A stretch of DNA of 64,000 nt, from positions 1,984,001-2,048,000 of the forward strand of contig NZ_JAPEPW010000001.1 in the NCBI RefSeq assembly GCF_026339955.1, written 5' to 3'. This DNA is from Streptomyces sp. NBC_01549 (lineage in GTDB: Bacteria; Actinomycetota; Actinomycetes; Streptomycetales; Streptomycetaceae). Below are positions 17,431-26,308 of the stretch, in pieces; the stretch's first letter is position 1, and every line of letters begins with the position of its first letter. The translations under genes were made by a program, and so were the position numbers. The notes under the pieces were generated by a model. It saw nothing but the letters and a program-made list of their open reading frames with translations. It searched no databases and was not told the DNA's origin.

Positions 17431-17842
17431 GGAGCCGGAGCCTAATCGGCGACCCTGACCCCACTTGTCACCGGCCCTCCCCCTGTAGACCCGTACCACC
17501 TGGGAACCACCGACTGTCCCGGAACCGCCCCATCGGTCATCACACCGCGTGAAGTCGACGGCGCCGGGCCGGGATCACGGTCACATGCGGTCACTCCGCG
17601 ATCCAGTGGCGCCAGTTCCGTACATAGCGTCTCCGGGGCGTCACTCTCAGGTTTAGCGTCCTCCACCAGGTGACCGGCTCCCCACCGCCGCCCTGGCCAG
17701 GGGCGGCAGCCGGACACCACCGCCGAGAAAGGTCCGGCGGCGGCCCGCTCCCCCTGTGGGGGCCGCCGCCGGACGTGTCCCCCGCTGACCGCGCTCGTCC
17801 CCGGCGGTCGTACGCAAGTCCCCGGGAAGGATGTGGGCCCTC
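17431..17842. other. Divergent intergenic region with hairpin
   Basis: About 410 bp between the small membrane-protein gene and the second NlpC/P60 gene. Apart from the large hairpin at 17732-17774 I see no gene or riboswitch. Unlike the first NlpC/P60 gene it has no ydaO motif. Confidence 0.6.
17732..17774 (+). promoter_or_regulatory. Perfect 14-bp hairpin in the NlpC/P60 leader
   Basis: GTCCGGCGGCGGCC (17732-17745) pairs exactly with GGCCGCCGCCGGAC (17761-17774) around a 15-nt loop that can itself form CCCCC/GGGGG pairs. It lies about 70 bp before the start codon. No U-run follows, so attenuation, mRNA stabilisation or simple structure are all possible. Confidence 0.6.
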
Positions 17843-18934
17843 GTGGCAGCGCACCGAAAGCCCAGACAGCGCTCGCTCGGTGGAAACACGGCCCGCACAG
17901 CCGTGACCATCGCCCTCGCGGGCGCGGCCACGGCAACGGGCTTCGACGGGACGGGGCACGCGGACCCGCAGCTGTCGCCGGCACAGGTGAAGGCCAAGGT
18001 GGACAAGTTGTACGAGGAGGCCGAGGTCGCCACCCAGAAGTACGACGGCGCGAAGGACAAGGCCCACAAGGCCGAGCAGCGGCTGAACGCGCTGCGCGAC
18101 GAGGCGGCGCGCAAGGAGGACCGGCTCAACACGGCGCGCGACGCACTGGGTTCGATCGCCGCCGCCCAGTACCGCAGCGGGGGCCTGGACCCCGCCCTGC
18201 AACTCGCGCTCTCCGACAACCCCGACCAGTATCTGGAAGGGGCCGCGTTCGCCGAGCGGGCCGGCAGCAGGCAGGCGGAGGCCGTGGCCCGGGTGCGCAA
18301 GCAGCTGCGGGAGATCGAGCAGCTGCGCGGAGCCGCGCATGTCGAGCTGGCCTCGCTCAAGTCGCGCCAGACGGAGCTGAAGAGCGCCAAGAAGACGATC
18401 AACGGAAAGCTGGACGCGGCGCGGCAACTGCTGTCGCGGCTCACCGACGAGCAGCGCGCACAGCTCGGGGACCCGGGAGCGGCCAGGGGCGCCGGAAGCA
18501 CGGGAAGCGCCGGGCAGCGCGCGTCGCGGTCCGCTCCGCGGGACCTCGGCCCGGTGTCGTCGCCCGGCTCCGTCGCGGCCCCCAACTCCCGTGCGGCGGA
18601 GGCCGTCGCGTACGCCTACGGGAAGCTCGGCAGCCCCTACGTCTGGGGCGCCACCGGGCCCGACGCCTTCGACTGCTCGGGCCTGGCCCAGGCCGCCTAC
18701 CGCGCCGCGGGCATCTCGCTGCCACGCACGACGTACGCCCAGATCAACGCCGGACGCCGGATCTCACGGTCCGAACTCCTCCCCGGTGACCTGGTGTTCT
18801 TCTACTCGGGAATCAGTCATGTGGGCATCTACGTGGGAAACGGCCAGATGATCCACGCCCCGAACCCGTCGGCGCCCGTACGCCTGGCGCCGGTCGACGA
18901 GATGCCGTTCGCGGGGGCCACCCGAGTGGCGTGA
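17843..18934 (+). CDS. Secreted NlpC/P60 peptidoglycan endopeptidase (second paralogue)
   Basis: 363-aa paralogue of the riboswitch-controlled hydrolase. A signal peptide covers about 35 residues (TVTIALAGAATATG...GHADPQ), then a coiled coil with KAKVDKLYEEAEVATQKY, closely parallel to the paralogue, a low-complexity linker and a C-terminal NlpC/P60 domain: FDCSGLAQAAY (Cys), GISHVGIYVG (His), MIHAPNPS. Start: GTG at 17843 with AAGGA upstream; an ATG at 17831 sits on top of that Shine-Dalgarno and is rejected. No riboswitch is present in its leader. Confidence 0.92.
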   Translation: MAAHRKPRQRSLGGNTARTAVTIALAGAATATGFDGTGHADPQLSPAQVKAKVDKLYEEAEVATQKYDGAKDKAHKAEQRLNALRDEAARKEDRLNTARDALGSIAAAQYRSGGLDPALQLALSDNPDQYLEGAAFAERAGSRQAEAVARVRKQLREIEQLRGAAHVELASLKSRQTELKSAKKTINGKLDAARQLLSRLTDEQRAQLGDPGAARGAGSTGSAGQRASRSAPRDLGPVSSPGSVAAPNSRAAEAVAYAYGKLGSPYVWGATGPDAFDCSGLAQAAYRAAGISLPRTTYAQINAGRRISRSELLPGDLVFFYSGISHVGIYVGNGQMIHAPNPSAPVRLAPVDEMPFAGATRVA

Positions 18935-19082
18935 AAGACACGGGAGTGACCGCGGTGTGGTGCGGACGGAGAAGTGGATCACGGTAGCGTCGACGCGGAC
19001 GCTGTTTCCCTCGTCGTTCCGCCGCCGTTCCCTCATCGCTCCGCCGTCGTTCCGGCGCCGCTCCGTCGTCCGAGAGGTTCTG

Positions 19083-19715
19083 ATGCCCGGCTCCCTGCTG
19101 CCGCCTCCGCCGCCGCCCGCGCACATCAGGACCTGGCCGGACCGCGCCGCGCTACTGGCCGACCGGGGTCGGGCGCTGGAGGAGCTGCGCAGGCGCAGCC
19201 TCGGGGTGCACCGGGTGCTGCTGCTCTGGCTGCTCGCGCTCGCGGCGATCGTCGGCTGGGCCCTGCTGGTGCTGCCGCTGCGACAGCTCGAGCAGCGCGA
19301 CCCCACCGGTTTCGTCCTGGGCCCGCTCTTCGCCCTGCTGGGCCTGGCCGCGCTCGCCCCGACCGTCGTCGCCGTCGCCCTCTCCGTCCGCCGGGACCAT
19401 CACATACACCGACTGCTCGACGCCTGGTCCGCATTGGACCGGCACCCCGCGACCGACTCCCGGCTCCGCTCCCCCGGCCTCAGCCTCTTCTGGCTGCTCT
19501 CCTCGCTCGGCGTCTGCGCGATCGGCGCCTGGACGTCCTTCGCGGCGGCCGCGCGGGCCGAGCCCGGCCATGCCCTGTACAGCGATGTCGTCCAGGGCAT
19601 GGGTATCGGCCTGATCCTGTGGCTGACCGGCCTCATCGGCATCGTGAAGGCCGTACGCCACTACCGCTGGGCGCTACGGATACTGGGCCCGGCGCCCGAC
19701 GCGGAACACCGGTAG
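19083..19715 (+). CDS. Four-helix membrane protein (unknown)
   Basis: 210-aa protein with a Pro-rich N-terminus (LPPPPPPAHIRTWPDRAALL), a short amphipathic helix and two pairs of hydrophobic segments (VLLLWLLALAAIVGWALLVL; GPLFALLGLAALAPTVVAVA; two near the C-terminus). No family recognised. The ATG at 19083 follows CGAGAGG; upstream in-frame codons give an Arg/Ser-rich extension without conservation signs. It ends just before the convergent response-regulator gene. Confidence 0.65.
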   Translation: MPGSLLPPPPPPAHIRTWPDRAALLADRGRALEELRRRSLGVHRVLLLWLLALAAIVGWALLVLPLRQLEQRDPTGFVLGPLFALLGLAALAPTVVAVALSVRRDHHIHRLLDAWSALDRHPATDSRLRSPGLSLFWLLSSLGVCAIGAWTSFAAAARAEPGHALYSDVVQGMGIGLILWLTGLIGIVKAVRHYRWALRILGPAPDAEHR

Positions 19716-19793
19716 GCACCGGTCGCCTCCGGCGGGTTCAGCGGACGTCATCCAGCGCGGGCGCGAGGACGTGAACGCGTGCGACGCGATCGG

Positions 19794-20600
19794 CTAGACC
19801 AGCCGGCGAGCCGTCGCCCATCGGGTCAGCTCGTGCCGGTTGGAGAGCTGGAGCTTGCGCAGGACCGCCGAGACGTGCGACTCGACGGTCTTCACCGAGA
19901 TGAACAGCTGCTTGGCGATCTCCTTGTAGGCGTAACCGCGGGCGATGAGGCGCAGGACCTCGCGCTCGCGCTGGGTGAGGCGGTCGAGGTCCTCGTCGAC
20001 GGGCGGGGCGTCGGTGGAGGCGAACGCGTCCAGGACGAATCCCGCCAGGCGGGGCGAGAAGACCGCGTCGCCGTCCTGGACTCGGAAGATGGAGTCCACC
20101 AGGTCCGTGCCGGTGATGGTCTTGGTGACATATCCTCGGGCGCCGCCGCGGATCACACCGATGACGTCCTCCGCGGCGTCGGACACGGAGAGCGCGAGGA
20201 AACGGACCGGCTGCTGGGCGTCGGACATCAACGGGGCACAGCGGCGCAGCACTTCGACACCGCCGCCGCCCGGCAGATGGACGTCGAGCAGGACGACCTC
20301 GGGCCGGGTGGCCGTGATGACCGTGACCGCCTGGTCGACGTCCGCGGCCTCGCCGACCACCTCGACGCCGGTCCGCTCGGTCTCTCCGATCTCGGCCTGC
20401 ACTCCCGTACGGAACATGCGGTGGTCGTCGACGAGCACGACCCGCACACGACGTCCTCCCCCGGCAGAGGCCGCGCCCGCACCGGCGACAGGCTCGGTGG
20501 CCGGCCCCGTGGCCGACTCGGCCCCGGCCGTACTCACGGAGGCGTCCTCCGGCCCGTTCGATGCCGGGGTCTGCCCGGTCGGTCCGTTCGCGTCGCTCAT
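19794..20600 (-). CDS. NarL/LuxR-type response regulator
   Basis: 268-aa two-component regulator. Receiver domain residues about 52-170: acidic pocket VDDH, phospho-acceptor Asp about 106 in VVLLDVHLP, and Lys in YVTKTI. The C-terminal HTH_LuxR is LTQREREVLRLIARGYAYKE...VKTVESHVSAVLRKL. A 50-residue Ala/Gly/Glu-rich N-terminal extension is unusual. Its ATG overlaps the kinase stop (ATGA), so kinase and regulator are co-translated. Targets are unknown; the divergent PspC gene is an obvious candidate. Confidence 0.92.
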   Translation of the reverse strand: MSDANGPTGQTPASNGPEDASVSTAGAESATGPATEPVAGAGAASAGGGRRVRVVLVDDHRMFRTGVQAEIGETERTGVEVVGEAADVDQAVTVITATRPEVVLLDVHLPGGGGVEVLRRCAPLMSDAQQPVRFLALSVSDAAEDVIGVIRGGARGYVTKTITGTDLVDSIFRVQDGDAVFSPRLAGFVLDAFASTDAPPVDEDLDRLTQREREVLRLIARGYAYKEIAKQLFISVKTVESHVSAVLRKLQLSNRHELTRWATARRLV

Positions 20601-21886
20601 GACGTCTTCTCCGCCCTTTCCATCTCCAGCTCGACCTCCGTGCCGCCGTCCGGCACCGCGCGCAGTCGCGCCGTGCCGCCGTTGCGCTCCATGCGGCCGA
20701 TGATCGATTCTCTAACGCCCATGCGGTCGGCGGGTATCCCCTCGAGGTCGAAGCCGGGACCACGGTCGCGGACGGACACGAAGACCGTCCTGCCCTCGAC
20801 TTCGGCGTAGACCTGTACGGCGCCGCCCTCGCCACCGTACTTGGCGGCGTTCACCATCGCTTCCCGCGCGGCCTGCATCTGTGCGGTCAGGCCCTCGTCG
20901 AGCGGGCAGTCGCCCACGACGACGACCTCGATGGGGACACCGTGCTTGTCCTCCACCTCGGCCGCGTTGCGCCGGACCGCCTCGGCCAGGGTCGCGGGCT
21001 CGTCCGCCTCGTCCTTGCCGGTGCCCTCCGGTTTGTAGAGCCAGGCGCGCAGGTCGCGCTCCTGAGCTCGGGCGAGCCGTCGCACCTCGTTCGCGTTCTC
21101 CGCGTTGCGCTGGATCAGGGTCAGGGTGTGCAGCACCGAGTCGTGGACATGGGCGGCGACCTCGGCCCGCTCCTGGGCGCGGATACGCATCAGGCGCTCC
21201 TCGGAGAGGTCCTGGGTCATGCGCACGAGATAGGGGCCGGCGAGGAGCGCTGTGCCGACCAGGACCGCGAGTGCCGCCTGGAGAACGGAACCGAGATGGG
21301 CTGCCGAGCCCTGGAGCACGAATATCCCGGAGACGCCCGCGGTGACGAGCAGGACACCGGCCGCGGAGCGCAGCAGCGTGAGCGTACGACGACGACGGCC
21401 GACCTCCACCCAACGGGCCCGGCGCGCGTTGTCCGCCTGGCGCCAGACCAGGGCAACGCCCGCGCCGACGAGAACGGTCGGCCAGAGATAGGCCCTCGCC
21501 CCACCGCCGAGATTCACATTGCCGACGAAGACCATGGCCACGACGACCATGAGGAGCAGGGCGACGATCTGGCCCCGGTCCGGCTTGCGGGCCACGAGTC
21601 TGCGGCGACCGTCGGAGGCGGTCTCGGTGGTGAAGGCCGGGGTGCGCCCCGAGTCGACGCCGCCGACGCCGAGCGGCACGAAGAACCAGAAGGCGGCATA
21701 GAGCAGCGCCCCGAGGCCGTCCGCCATGAACAGGCCGGCGAACACCAGCCGCACCCAGATCACGGGCAGCCCGAGATGCCCGGCGAGCCCTCGCGCCACG
21801 CCCCCGAGCCAGCGTCCGTCGCTGCTGCGGTAGAGCTTGCGCGGGGGTCGCGGGTCGTCGAGGGGCACTGCTGCGGCTTCCGGCAT
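20597..21886 (-). CDS. PspC-domain sensor histidine kinase
   Basis: 429-aa membrane kinase. An N-terminal PspC domain (KLYRSSDGRWLGGVARGLAGHLGL) is followed by several membrane helices, then a HisKA_3 segment with the phospho-His in AAHVHDSVLHTL, and an HATPase with NAAKYGG (N box) and VRDRGPGFDL (G1). This is a NarX/DesK-type kinase fused to an envelope-stress PspC sensor, the partner of the downstream response regulator. The start is uncertain: ATG at 21886 is used; GTG at 21901 and ATG at 21922 are in frame and none has a strong Shine-Dalgarno. Confidence 0.88.
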   Translation of the reverse strand: MPEAAAVPLDDPRPPRKLYRSSDGRWLGGVARGLAGHLGLPVIWVRLVFAGLFMADGLGALLYAAFWFFVPLGVGGVDSGRTPAFTTETASDGRRRLVARKPDRGQIVALLLMVVVAMVFVGNVNLGGGARAYLWPTVLVGAGVALVWRQADNARRARWVEVGRRRRTLTLLRSAAGVLLVTAGVSGIFVLQGSAAHLGSVLQAALAVLVGTALLAGPYLVRMTQDLSEERLMRIRAQERAEVAAHVHDSVLHTLTLIQRNAENANEVRRLARAQERDLRAWLYKPEGTGKDEADEPATLAEAVRRNAAEVEDKHGVPIEVVVVGDCPLDEGLTAQMQAAREAMVNAAKYGGEGGAVQVYAEVEGRTVFVSVRDRGPGFDLEGIPADRMGVRESIIGRMERNGGTARLRAVPDGGTEVELEMERAEKTS

Positions 21887-22064
21887 GCCATCGATGTTCA
21901 CACGGCCGGAAGGCGGGAGCATCAGGGTCGACCCCCGAGACTCCCCTGATCTTCGGCGGACCGGTGCTCGAACGGCTCCCCCCGCCTCCGTCAGGGCCGA
22001 TATCAGGGTTCGGCCAGGGTCATCCCGACTGCCGTCGGGCCTTCGCGCCCGTCACCATGGACAC

Positions 22065-23531
22065 ATGACAGATCAGCAGCACGCGGCAGCGGAGCCGGAT
22101 CCCGGCCCCGGCCCGGGCGCCCCGTCATCGGGCGCCGGGCCGCGGGACGCCGCGCCGCCCGCCGCGGGCACCGCCACGGGAGCCACGGGAGCCGCGGAGG
22201 GTGCGGGAGCGCCAGGCGCGACAGGTGAGGAACCGCGCACGCACGGGGAGCGGCCCGCACCGGAGGGCCCGCGCAGGTTCCGGCGCGACCGGCGGCAGAA
22301 GCTGCTGGGCGGGGTGTGCGCCGGGCTGGGGCGGCATTGCGACATGGACCCGGTGATCTTCCGGATCGTGCTCGCGGTGCTCTCCGCGACGGGGGGCATC
22401 GGTCTCATCTTCTATGGCTTCGTCTGGCTGTTCGTTCCGTACGACGACGAGGAGGAGAACGAGGTCCGCAAGCTCCTCACCGGTCGCGTCGACGGCCACG
22501 CGCTGGCTGCCGTGCTGTTCGCCCTGGTCGGCTGCGGCGTGTTCCTGTCGATGCTGAACAACGCGAGCGTGCTGACGTTCGCCGTCGTCCTCTCCCTGCT
22601 GCTCGCGGGCGCGGGGTACTGGTCGCAGCAGCGCGGCGCCCCCGACCCGGACCCGCTCGCCGCCCAGGCCGTGGCGGACGCCCCGCCGGAGGCCCAGGCC
22701 CCGCCCGTCCCCGTCTCCTACCCCTCCTGGTGGCGCGACCCGATCGTCAAGGACGGCTCGCACGTGGGCGGCACGGGCTATCTGTGGGGCCCGATGGACG
22801 CCCGGGACCGGGATGTCGCGGCGGCGCTCACCATCGCCCGCGGCACGCCCCGGCCGGACATACGCGACCTCCGCGCGGCCCGTGAGCCGCAGCCGCGCGG
22901 CCCACGCTGGATCGGCGGCTGGGTCTTCCTGCTCGCGCTGGTCGCAGGGGGGCTCGGCACGGGCCTGACATGGAACGACCATCCGCTCGCCACCAGCCTG
23001 CAGACCGGTCTGTCCTACGCGCTCGTCGTTTTCGGTCTGGGCATCGCACTCAGCGCGTTCGTGGGGCGTACGGGCGCGGGGTCGGTCTTCCTCGCAGTGA
23101 TCACGGCGGCGCTGCTAGCCGGCTCCGTGGCCATGCCGAAGGACATCAGCACCCACTGGATGCGGGTCGATTGGACTCCCCAGAACGCTGCCGCCGTACC
23201 ACAGAGATTCGACCTCGGCACAGGTGTGGGCACCCTCGACCTCACCCACATCGGCCTCGCCAAGGGGCAGACGGTGACGACGACCGCTGAGGTGGGCGCG
23301 GGCCGGCTGAAGGTGATCGTCCCCAAGGACGCGACCTTGAAGCTGAACATCGACGTGGGCGTCGGGGACATCCAGTTGCCGGGCGACGGCAAGAAGGACG
23401 TGGACGTGGAACCGGGCAAGCACAAGCAGGTGACCCTGCCGGCTCCGACCGGCGGCAAGGACGGCGGCACGCTCGACCTGAACCTCCAGGTCGGCGTGGG
23501 ACAGGCGGAGGTGATCCGTGCCACGTCATGA
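22065..23531 (+). CDS. PspC-domain membrane protein with LiaF-like C-terminus
   Basis: 488-aa protein. A disordered Pro/Ala/Gly N-terminus (about 75 residues) precedes a PspC domain (FRRDRRQKLLGGVCAGLGRH; IGLIFYGFVWLFVPY), then several membrane helices and a C-terminal beta-rich part (FDLGTGVGTLDLT; VGAGRLKVIVP; VGVGDIQLPG) like the LiaF/DUF4097 toast-rack fold. Divergent from the PspC kinase operon, which suggests an envelope-stress circuit like LiaFSR. Overlaps the following 74-codon gene by 14 bp. Confidence 0.85.
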   Translation: MTDQQHAAAEPDPGPGPGAPSSGAGPRDAAPPAAGTATGATGAAEGAGAPGATGEEPRTHGERPAPEGPRRFRRDRRQKLLGGVCAGLGRHCDMDPVIFRIVLAVLSATGGIGLIFYGFVWLFVPYDDEEENEVRKLLTGRVDGHALAAVLFALVGCGVFLSMLNNASVLTFAVVLSLLLAGAGYWSQQRGAPDPDPLAAQAVADAPPEAQAPPVPVSYPSWWRDPIVKDGSHVGGTGYLWGPMDARDRDVAAALTIARGTPRPDIRDLRAAREPQPRGPRWIGGWVFLLALVAGGLGTGLTWNDHPLATSLQTGLSYALVVFGLGIALSAFVGRTGAGSVFLAVITAALLAGSVAMPKDISTHWMRVDWTPQNAAAVPQRFDLGTGVGTLDLTHIGLAKGQTVTTTAEVGAGRLKVIVPKDATLKLNIDVGVGDIQLPGDGKKDVDVEPGKHKQVTLPAPTGGKDGGTLDLNLQVGVGQAEVIRATS

Positions 23532-23742
23532 GTTCCAGCCGGGAAAGCTGGTCGCCGGTCTCTTCCTCACCGCCGCGGGCCTCACCTACGCGGGCGACGC
23601 GGGCGGTTGGTGGGACACACCGTGGTTCGCGATCATCCCCGTCGTCACGGGTGGGCTCTGCCTCGCGGGCGCGGTGGCGTTCCTGACCCATGGCATACGT
23701 CGGCGACGGTTGAGGCGGCGGGGGGCCGGGGTGTCCGGGTAG
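23518..23742 (+). CDS. Small two-helix membrane protein
   Basis: 74-aa protein with a GTG start inside the end of the PspC gene. Two hydrophobic segments (KLVAGLFLTAAGLTYAG and FAIIPVVTGGLCLAGAVAFLT) and an Arg-rich tail (RRRRLRRRG). Overlap and orientation indicate translation together with the PspC protein; possibly an accessory subunit. No family recognised. Confidence 0.7.
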   Translation: MPRHEFQPGKLVAGLFLTAAGLTYAGDAGGWWDTPWFAIIPVVTGGLCLAGAVAFLTHGIRRRRLRRRGAGVSG

Positions 23743-23775
23743 CGGGAGTGTTTGGGTAACCGGGCATAAACGGAC

Positions 23776-23818
23776 CGTTGGTAGGTGCGGGGCGACCTAC
23801 GCCCCGCACCTACCGACG
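23776..23818. terminator. Bidirectional terminator hairpin
   Basis: GGTAGGTGCGGGGCG (23780-23794) pairs perfectly with CGCCCCGCACCTACC (23800-23814) across a 5-nt loop; four more pairs including one G-U extend the stem. It lies between convergent genes (small PspC-linked gene and DoxX). Confidence 0.85.
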
Positions 23819-23851
23819 TGTGATGCGCTGACCTGACCTGACCTGCGATGC

Positions 23852-24388
23852 CTAGTAGCTGAGGTCTCCGGACCGCTGCCCGCGCCTCGCGCGCAAGGCC
23901 GCGTCGACGGAGAAGACCGATGCGCCCGCGAGGACCAGGGGCAGCCAGGCCATCAGGTAGGCAAGGTCGTTGCCGTAGTAGTACGGGTCGGAGGCCCAGC
24001 TCACCGTCAGCCACAGGCTGAGCGAGATGAGCGCGCCGCCGAGCGCCGCGAGGCGGGCCAGTAGGCCGATCAGAGTGCCGATGCCGACGGCCAGTTCGCC
24101 GAAGGCGATGGCGTAGCCGAAGCCCACGGGGCTCTTCAGGGCGAGGTCGACGAGGGCCGGGATCGCGGATGAGTCGCGCACGTTGCGCATCAGGTCGCCG
24201 ACCGAGCCGGAGCCCGAGGCTGAAAGGAAGGCGCTGTCCGTGAGTTTGTCGATGCCGGCGTAGATGAAGGTGACGCCCAGGAAGACCCGTAGGGGCAACA
24301 AGGCGTAACGGGTGGCGGTGTCCCGCCAGTTTCGTCCGCCGCCGTCGAGATGGGGGGTTTGGGTGTCCGACCGCATACCGTGAGTCAT
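23852..24388 (-). CDS. DoxX family membrane protein
   Basis: 178-aa protein with four membrane helices and the DoxX pattern: LLPLRVFLGVTFIYAGIDKL, then FGELAVGIGTLIGLLARLAA and WASDPYYYGNDLAYLMAWLPL. DoxX relatives include the terminal-oxidase-linked subunit and mycobacterial redox membrane complexes, so a role in membrane redox or thiol stress is plausible. The ATG at 24388 is chosen; a Met 12 nt downstream is possible. Confidence 0.8.
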   Translation of the reverse strand: MTHGMRSDTQTPHLDGGGRNWRDTATRYALLPLRVFLGVTFIYAGIDKLTDSAFLSASGSGSVGDLMRNVRDSSAIPALVDLALKSPVGFGYAIAFGELAVGIGTLIGLLARLAALGGALISLSLWLTVSWASDPYYYGNDLAYLMAWLPLVLAGASVFSVDAALRARRGQRSGDLSY

Positions 24389-24485
24389 CGCTCTCCGCCG
24401 CCTCTCGCCCGCGTGCCGTTGACCCCTCAACAAACCATACGTACGAGAGTGGGTTCCAGCTCAACGCTCGGGGCCACATTTTTCG

Positions 24486-24589
24486 CCCCCGCCGCCCCTA
24501 CCCGTCCCATCCGTATCTGGGGGCTACACCCCCAGACCCCCGATCGGCCTGACCGGCCTCGTCCTTGAACGCCGGACGGGCTGGAAGGT
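24486..24589. repeat. Streptomyces intergenic repeat, copy A
   Basis: About 103 bp running from CGCCCCCGCCGCCCCTACCC through CCCCCGATCGGCCTGACCGG to ACGCCGGACGGGCTGGAAG. It matches 30433-30535 base for base over most of its length, including the shared core CGATCGGCCTGA..CGG.CTCGTCCT..AACGCCGGAC. Confidence 0.8.
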
Positions 24590-24731
24590 GCGGGCCAGGG
24601 TTGATGGGGCATCGGCCCTCTTCCTCATCCTAGTCCTCAAGCGTCGGACGGGGCTGGACGGTGCGGGCCGGGGCGAGTGGAGGGCGGGGGTCGGAACGTG
24701 GGGGGCGCGCCTTCGAACGCCGGGCGGCTCA

Positions 24732-24775
24732 AGGCTTTTGGGGGCGCGGGGAACTGCGCGACCAGCCCCCACCCC
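24732..24775. repeat. GGGGCGCGGGGAACTGCGCG repeat
   Basis: Copy of the unit at 8101-8130, here as GGGGGCGCGGGGAACTGCGC followed by GACCAGCCCCCAC. Intergenic. Confidence 0.75.
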
Positions 24776-24841
24776 CCGCAGCCGAACGACTCCGGTGTGC
24801 TCCCTCAACCACCCGCGACCACCCACCCGTAGCTACGGGGC

Positions 24842-26215
24842 TCAGTCCGTTACCTCGATCAGGCAGCGGTTTGTTTCCACCCCGGCCGCCGTCACCACCT
24901 GGACCTCCACCCGGCCCGGTTCCACGTCCACCGGCACCGGGACGGTCAGGACCGCGTCCGTGGGGTTGCTGAAGCCACCGGGGACCGGCACCAGGGGGAC
25001 ATGGACATGCACCGCGCCGATGCGGACGACCATGCGGGACAGACGGTCCGCGCTCTGGGCGCCGGGCGGGACGAATCCGGCGCCCCGGATCTCGATGTCG
25101 TCGCCCGTGCGGATCGGCGCGTCGAGGTCGCCGGCCTCACGGGAGCGGACGACGGAGAGGATGACGGGGCGGCCGCCCTCGGCGTACTTCCCGGCGAGGT
25201 AGGTGGCCGCCGAGACGAGGACCAGGAGCGCGAGACCCCAGGGGAGGTCGGGGAGTTGCTCCGGACGCCGGGCCAGCCGTACCGCCGCGAAGACCAGGGC
25301 GACGGCGCCGACGGCGACGTACTGGATGTCGGCGAAGCTGCCCCGGCCCGAGTCGTCCGTGAGGAGGTCGGCGGCGCGCGGCCGGTCAGCGCGTACCTTC
25401 TGCAGGCGTTGCCCGAGGACCCGCAGGCCCACGATCCGGCGTACCAGGACCGCGATCGCGCAGACGACGGCGACAACGGTCACCACACCGGCGCCGCGGG
25501 CGAGTTCGAGGCCGGCGATCAGGTCGTCGCGTTTGCCGTGGGCGGAGGCCGCCGCCAGCTGGCCCACCAGGACGAGCACGGCGTAGACGACGAACAGGAC
25601 CCAGCCGGCGGCCATGGCCCGCGAGGTGGAGAGGCGGTTGTCCTCGCCGATGACCGGGGCGAGGGCCCCGCCCCGCGCCCGGTGCAGATAGCCCGCGCCC
25701 GTCAGCCCGCCGGCCACCACGAGGGCGGCGAGCAGGCCTGCCGTGCGCGCCGCCGTCCAGCCCGCGCCGATCGCCGTGAGGGCCTGGACGAGGAGCAGCG
25801 TCAGGACGGCGCCCCACACCGCGTACGCCGTACGTCGCCACAGCCGTCCCAGCCATGCCTCGCCGTCGACACGCCCGCGCTCGGCGACCAGGTCGGCGGA
25901 CTGGGTGAGTTCGTCGGAGACCCACTGCCGGGACGCGGACGCCGAGTGCGCGACGGCGGCGGGCAGCCCCTGTCCGGACGCCAGTTCGTCGCGCTTGGCC
26001 AGGAACGCGGCGACGGCGCGCCGGTGCCCCTCGCGCGCCCCGTGCGGACAGTCCCCGCAGGCGCAGCCGCCCGTGTGCGCCGCCCCCTGTCCCGCACCGA
26101 GCCCGCCACCGCGCTCCGCGCCGTGTCTCGCCTCCTGCACCGCCACGCCCGCTGCCGCCTTCCCCGCGCCGAGAGCTGCCTCGCAAGCTACAACTGCCTT
26201 GCGATGACAGGGCAT
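24842..26215 (-). CDS. Multi-pass membrane protein with IPT/TIG-like C-terminus
   Basis: 457-aa protein, unknown family. About ten hydrophobic helices lie between residues 130 and 350. The last about 100 residues (SVVRSREAGDLDAPIRTGDD; IEIRGAGFVPPGAQ; LTVPVPVDVEPGRVEVQVVT) look like an IPT/TIG immunoglobulin-like domain. Near residue 52 a Cys cluster, CACGDCPHG, could bind metal. The 26215 ATG lacks a Shine-Dalgarno, so the start may be leaderless or further downstream. Divergent from the DUF4429 gene. Confidence 0.7.
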   Translation of the reverse strand: MPCHRKAVVACEAALGAGKAAAGVAVQEARHGAERGGGLGAGQGAAHTGGCACGDCPHGAREGHRRAVAAFLAKRDELASGQGLPAAVAHSASASRQWVSDELTQSADLVAERGRVDGEAWLGRLWRRTAYAVWGAVLTLLLVQALTAIGAGWTAARTAGLLAALVVAGGLTGAGYLHRARGGALAPVIGEDNRLSTSRAMAAGWVLFVVYAVLVLVGQLAAASAHGKRDDLIAGLELARGAGVVTVVAVVCAIAVLVRRIVGLRVLGQRLQKVRADRPRAADLLTDDSGRGSFADIQYVAVGAVALVFAAVRLARRPEQLPDLPWGLALLVLVSAATYLAGKYAEGGRPVILSVVRSREAGDLDAPIRTGDDIEIRGAGFVPPGAQSADRLSRMVVRIGAVHVHVPLVPVPGGFSNPTDAVLTVPVPVDVEPGRVEVQVVTAAGVETNRCLIEVTD

Positions 26216-26308
26216 TGTGCCGCACGCAACAGCGCTCGCGTCGGGCAGGTCCGGTCAGCGCGGGTGAAGCACCGGACCCCGTGTTGACCCGGCTGCGAGA
26301 ATTTCCCC

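Larger units (their letters stand above)
24389..24841. other. Repeat-rich intergenic region
   Basis: About 450 bp without a gene. It contains the 103-bp repeat unit at 24486-24589, a second partial copy of its core (GTCCTCAAGCGTCGGACGGG near 24634-24653) and a GGGGCGCGGGGAACTGCGCG copy (24732-24775). Only the DoxX promoter should lie here, near 24389-24450. Confidence 0.7.
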
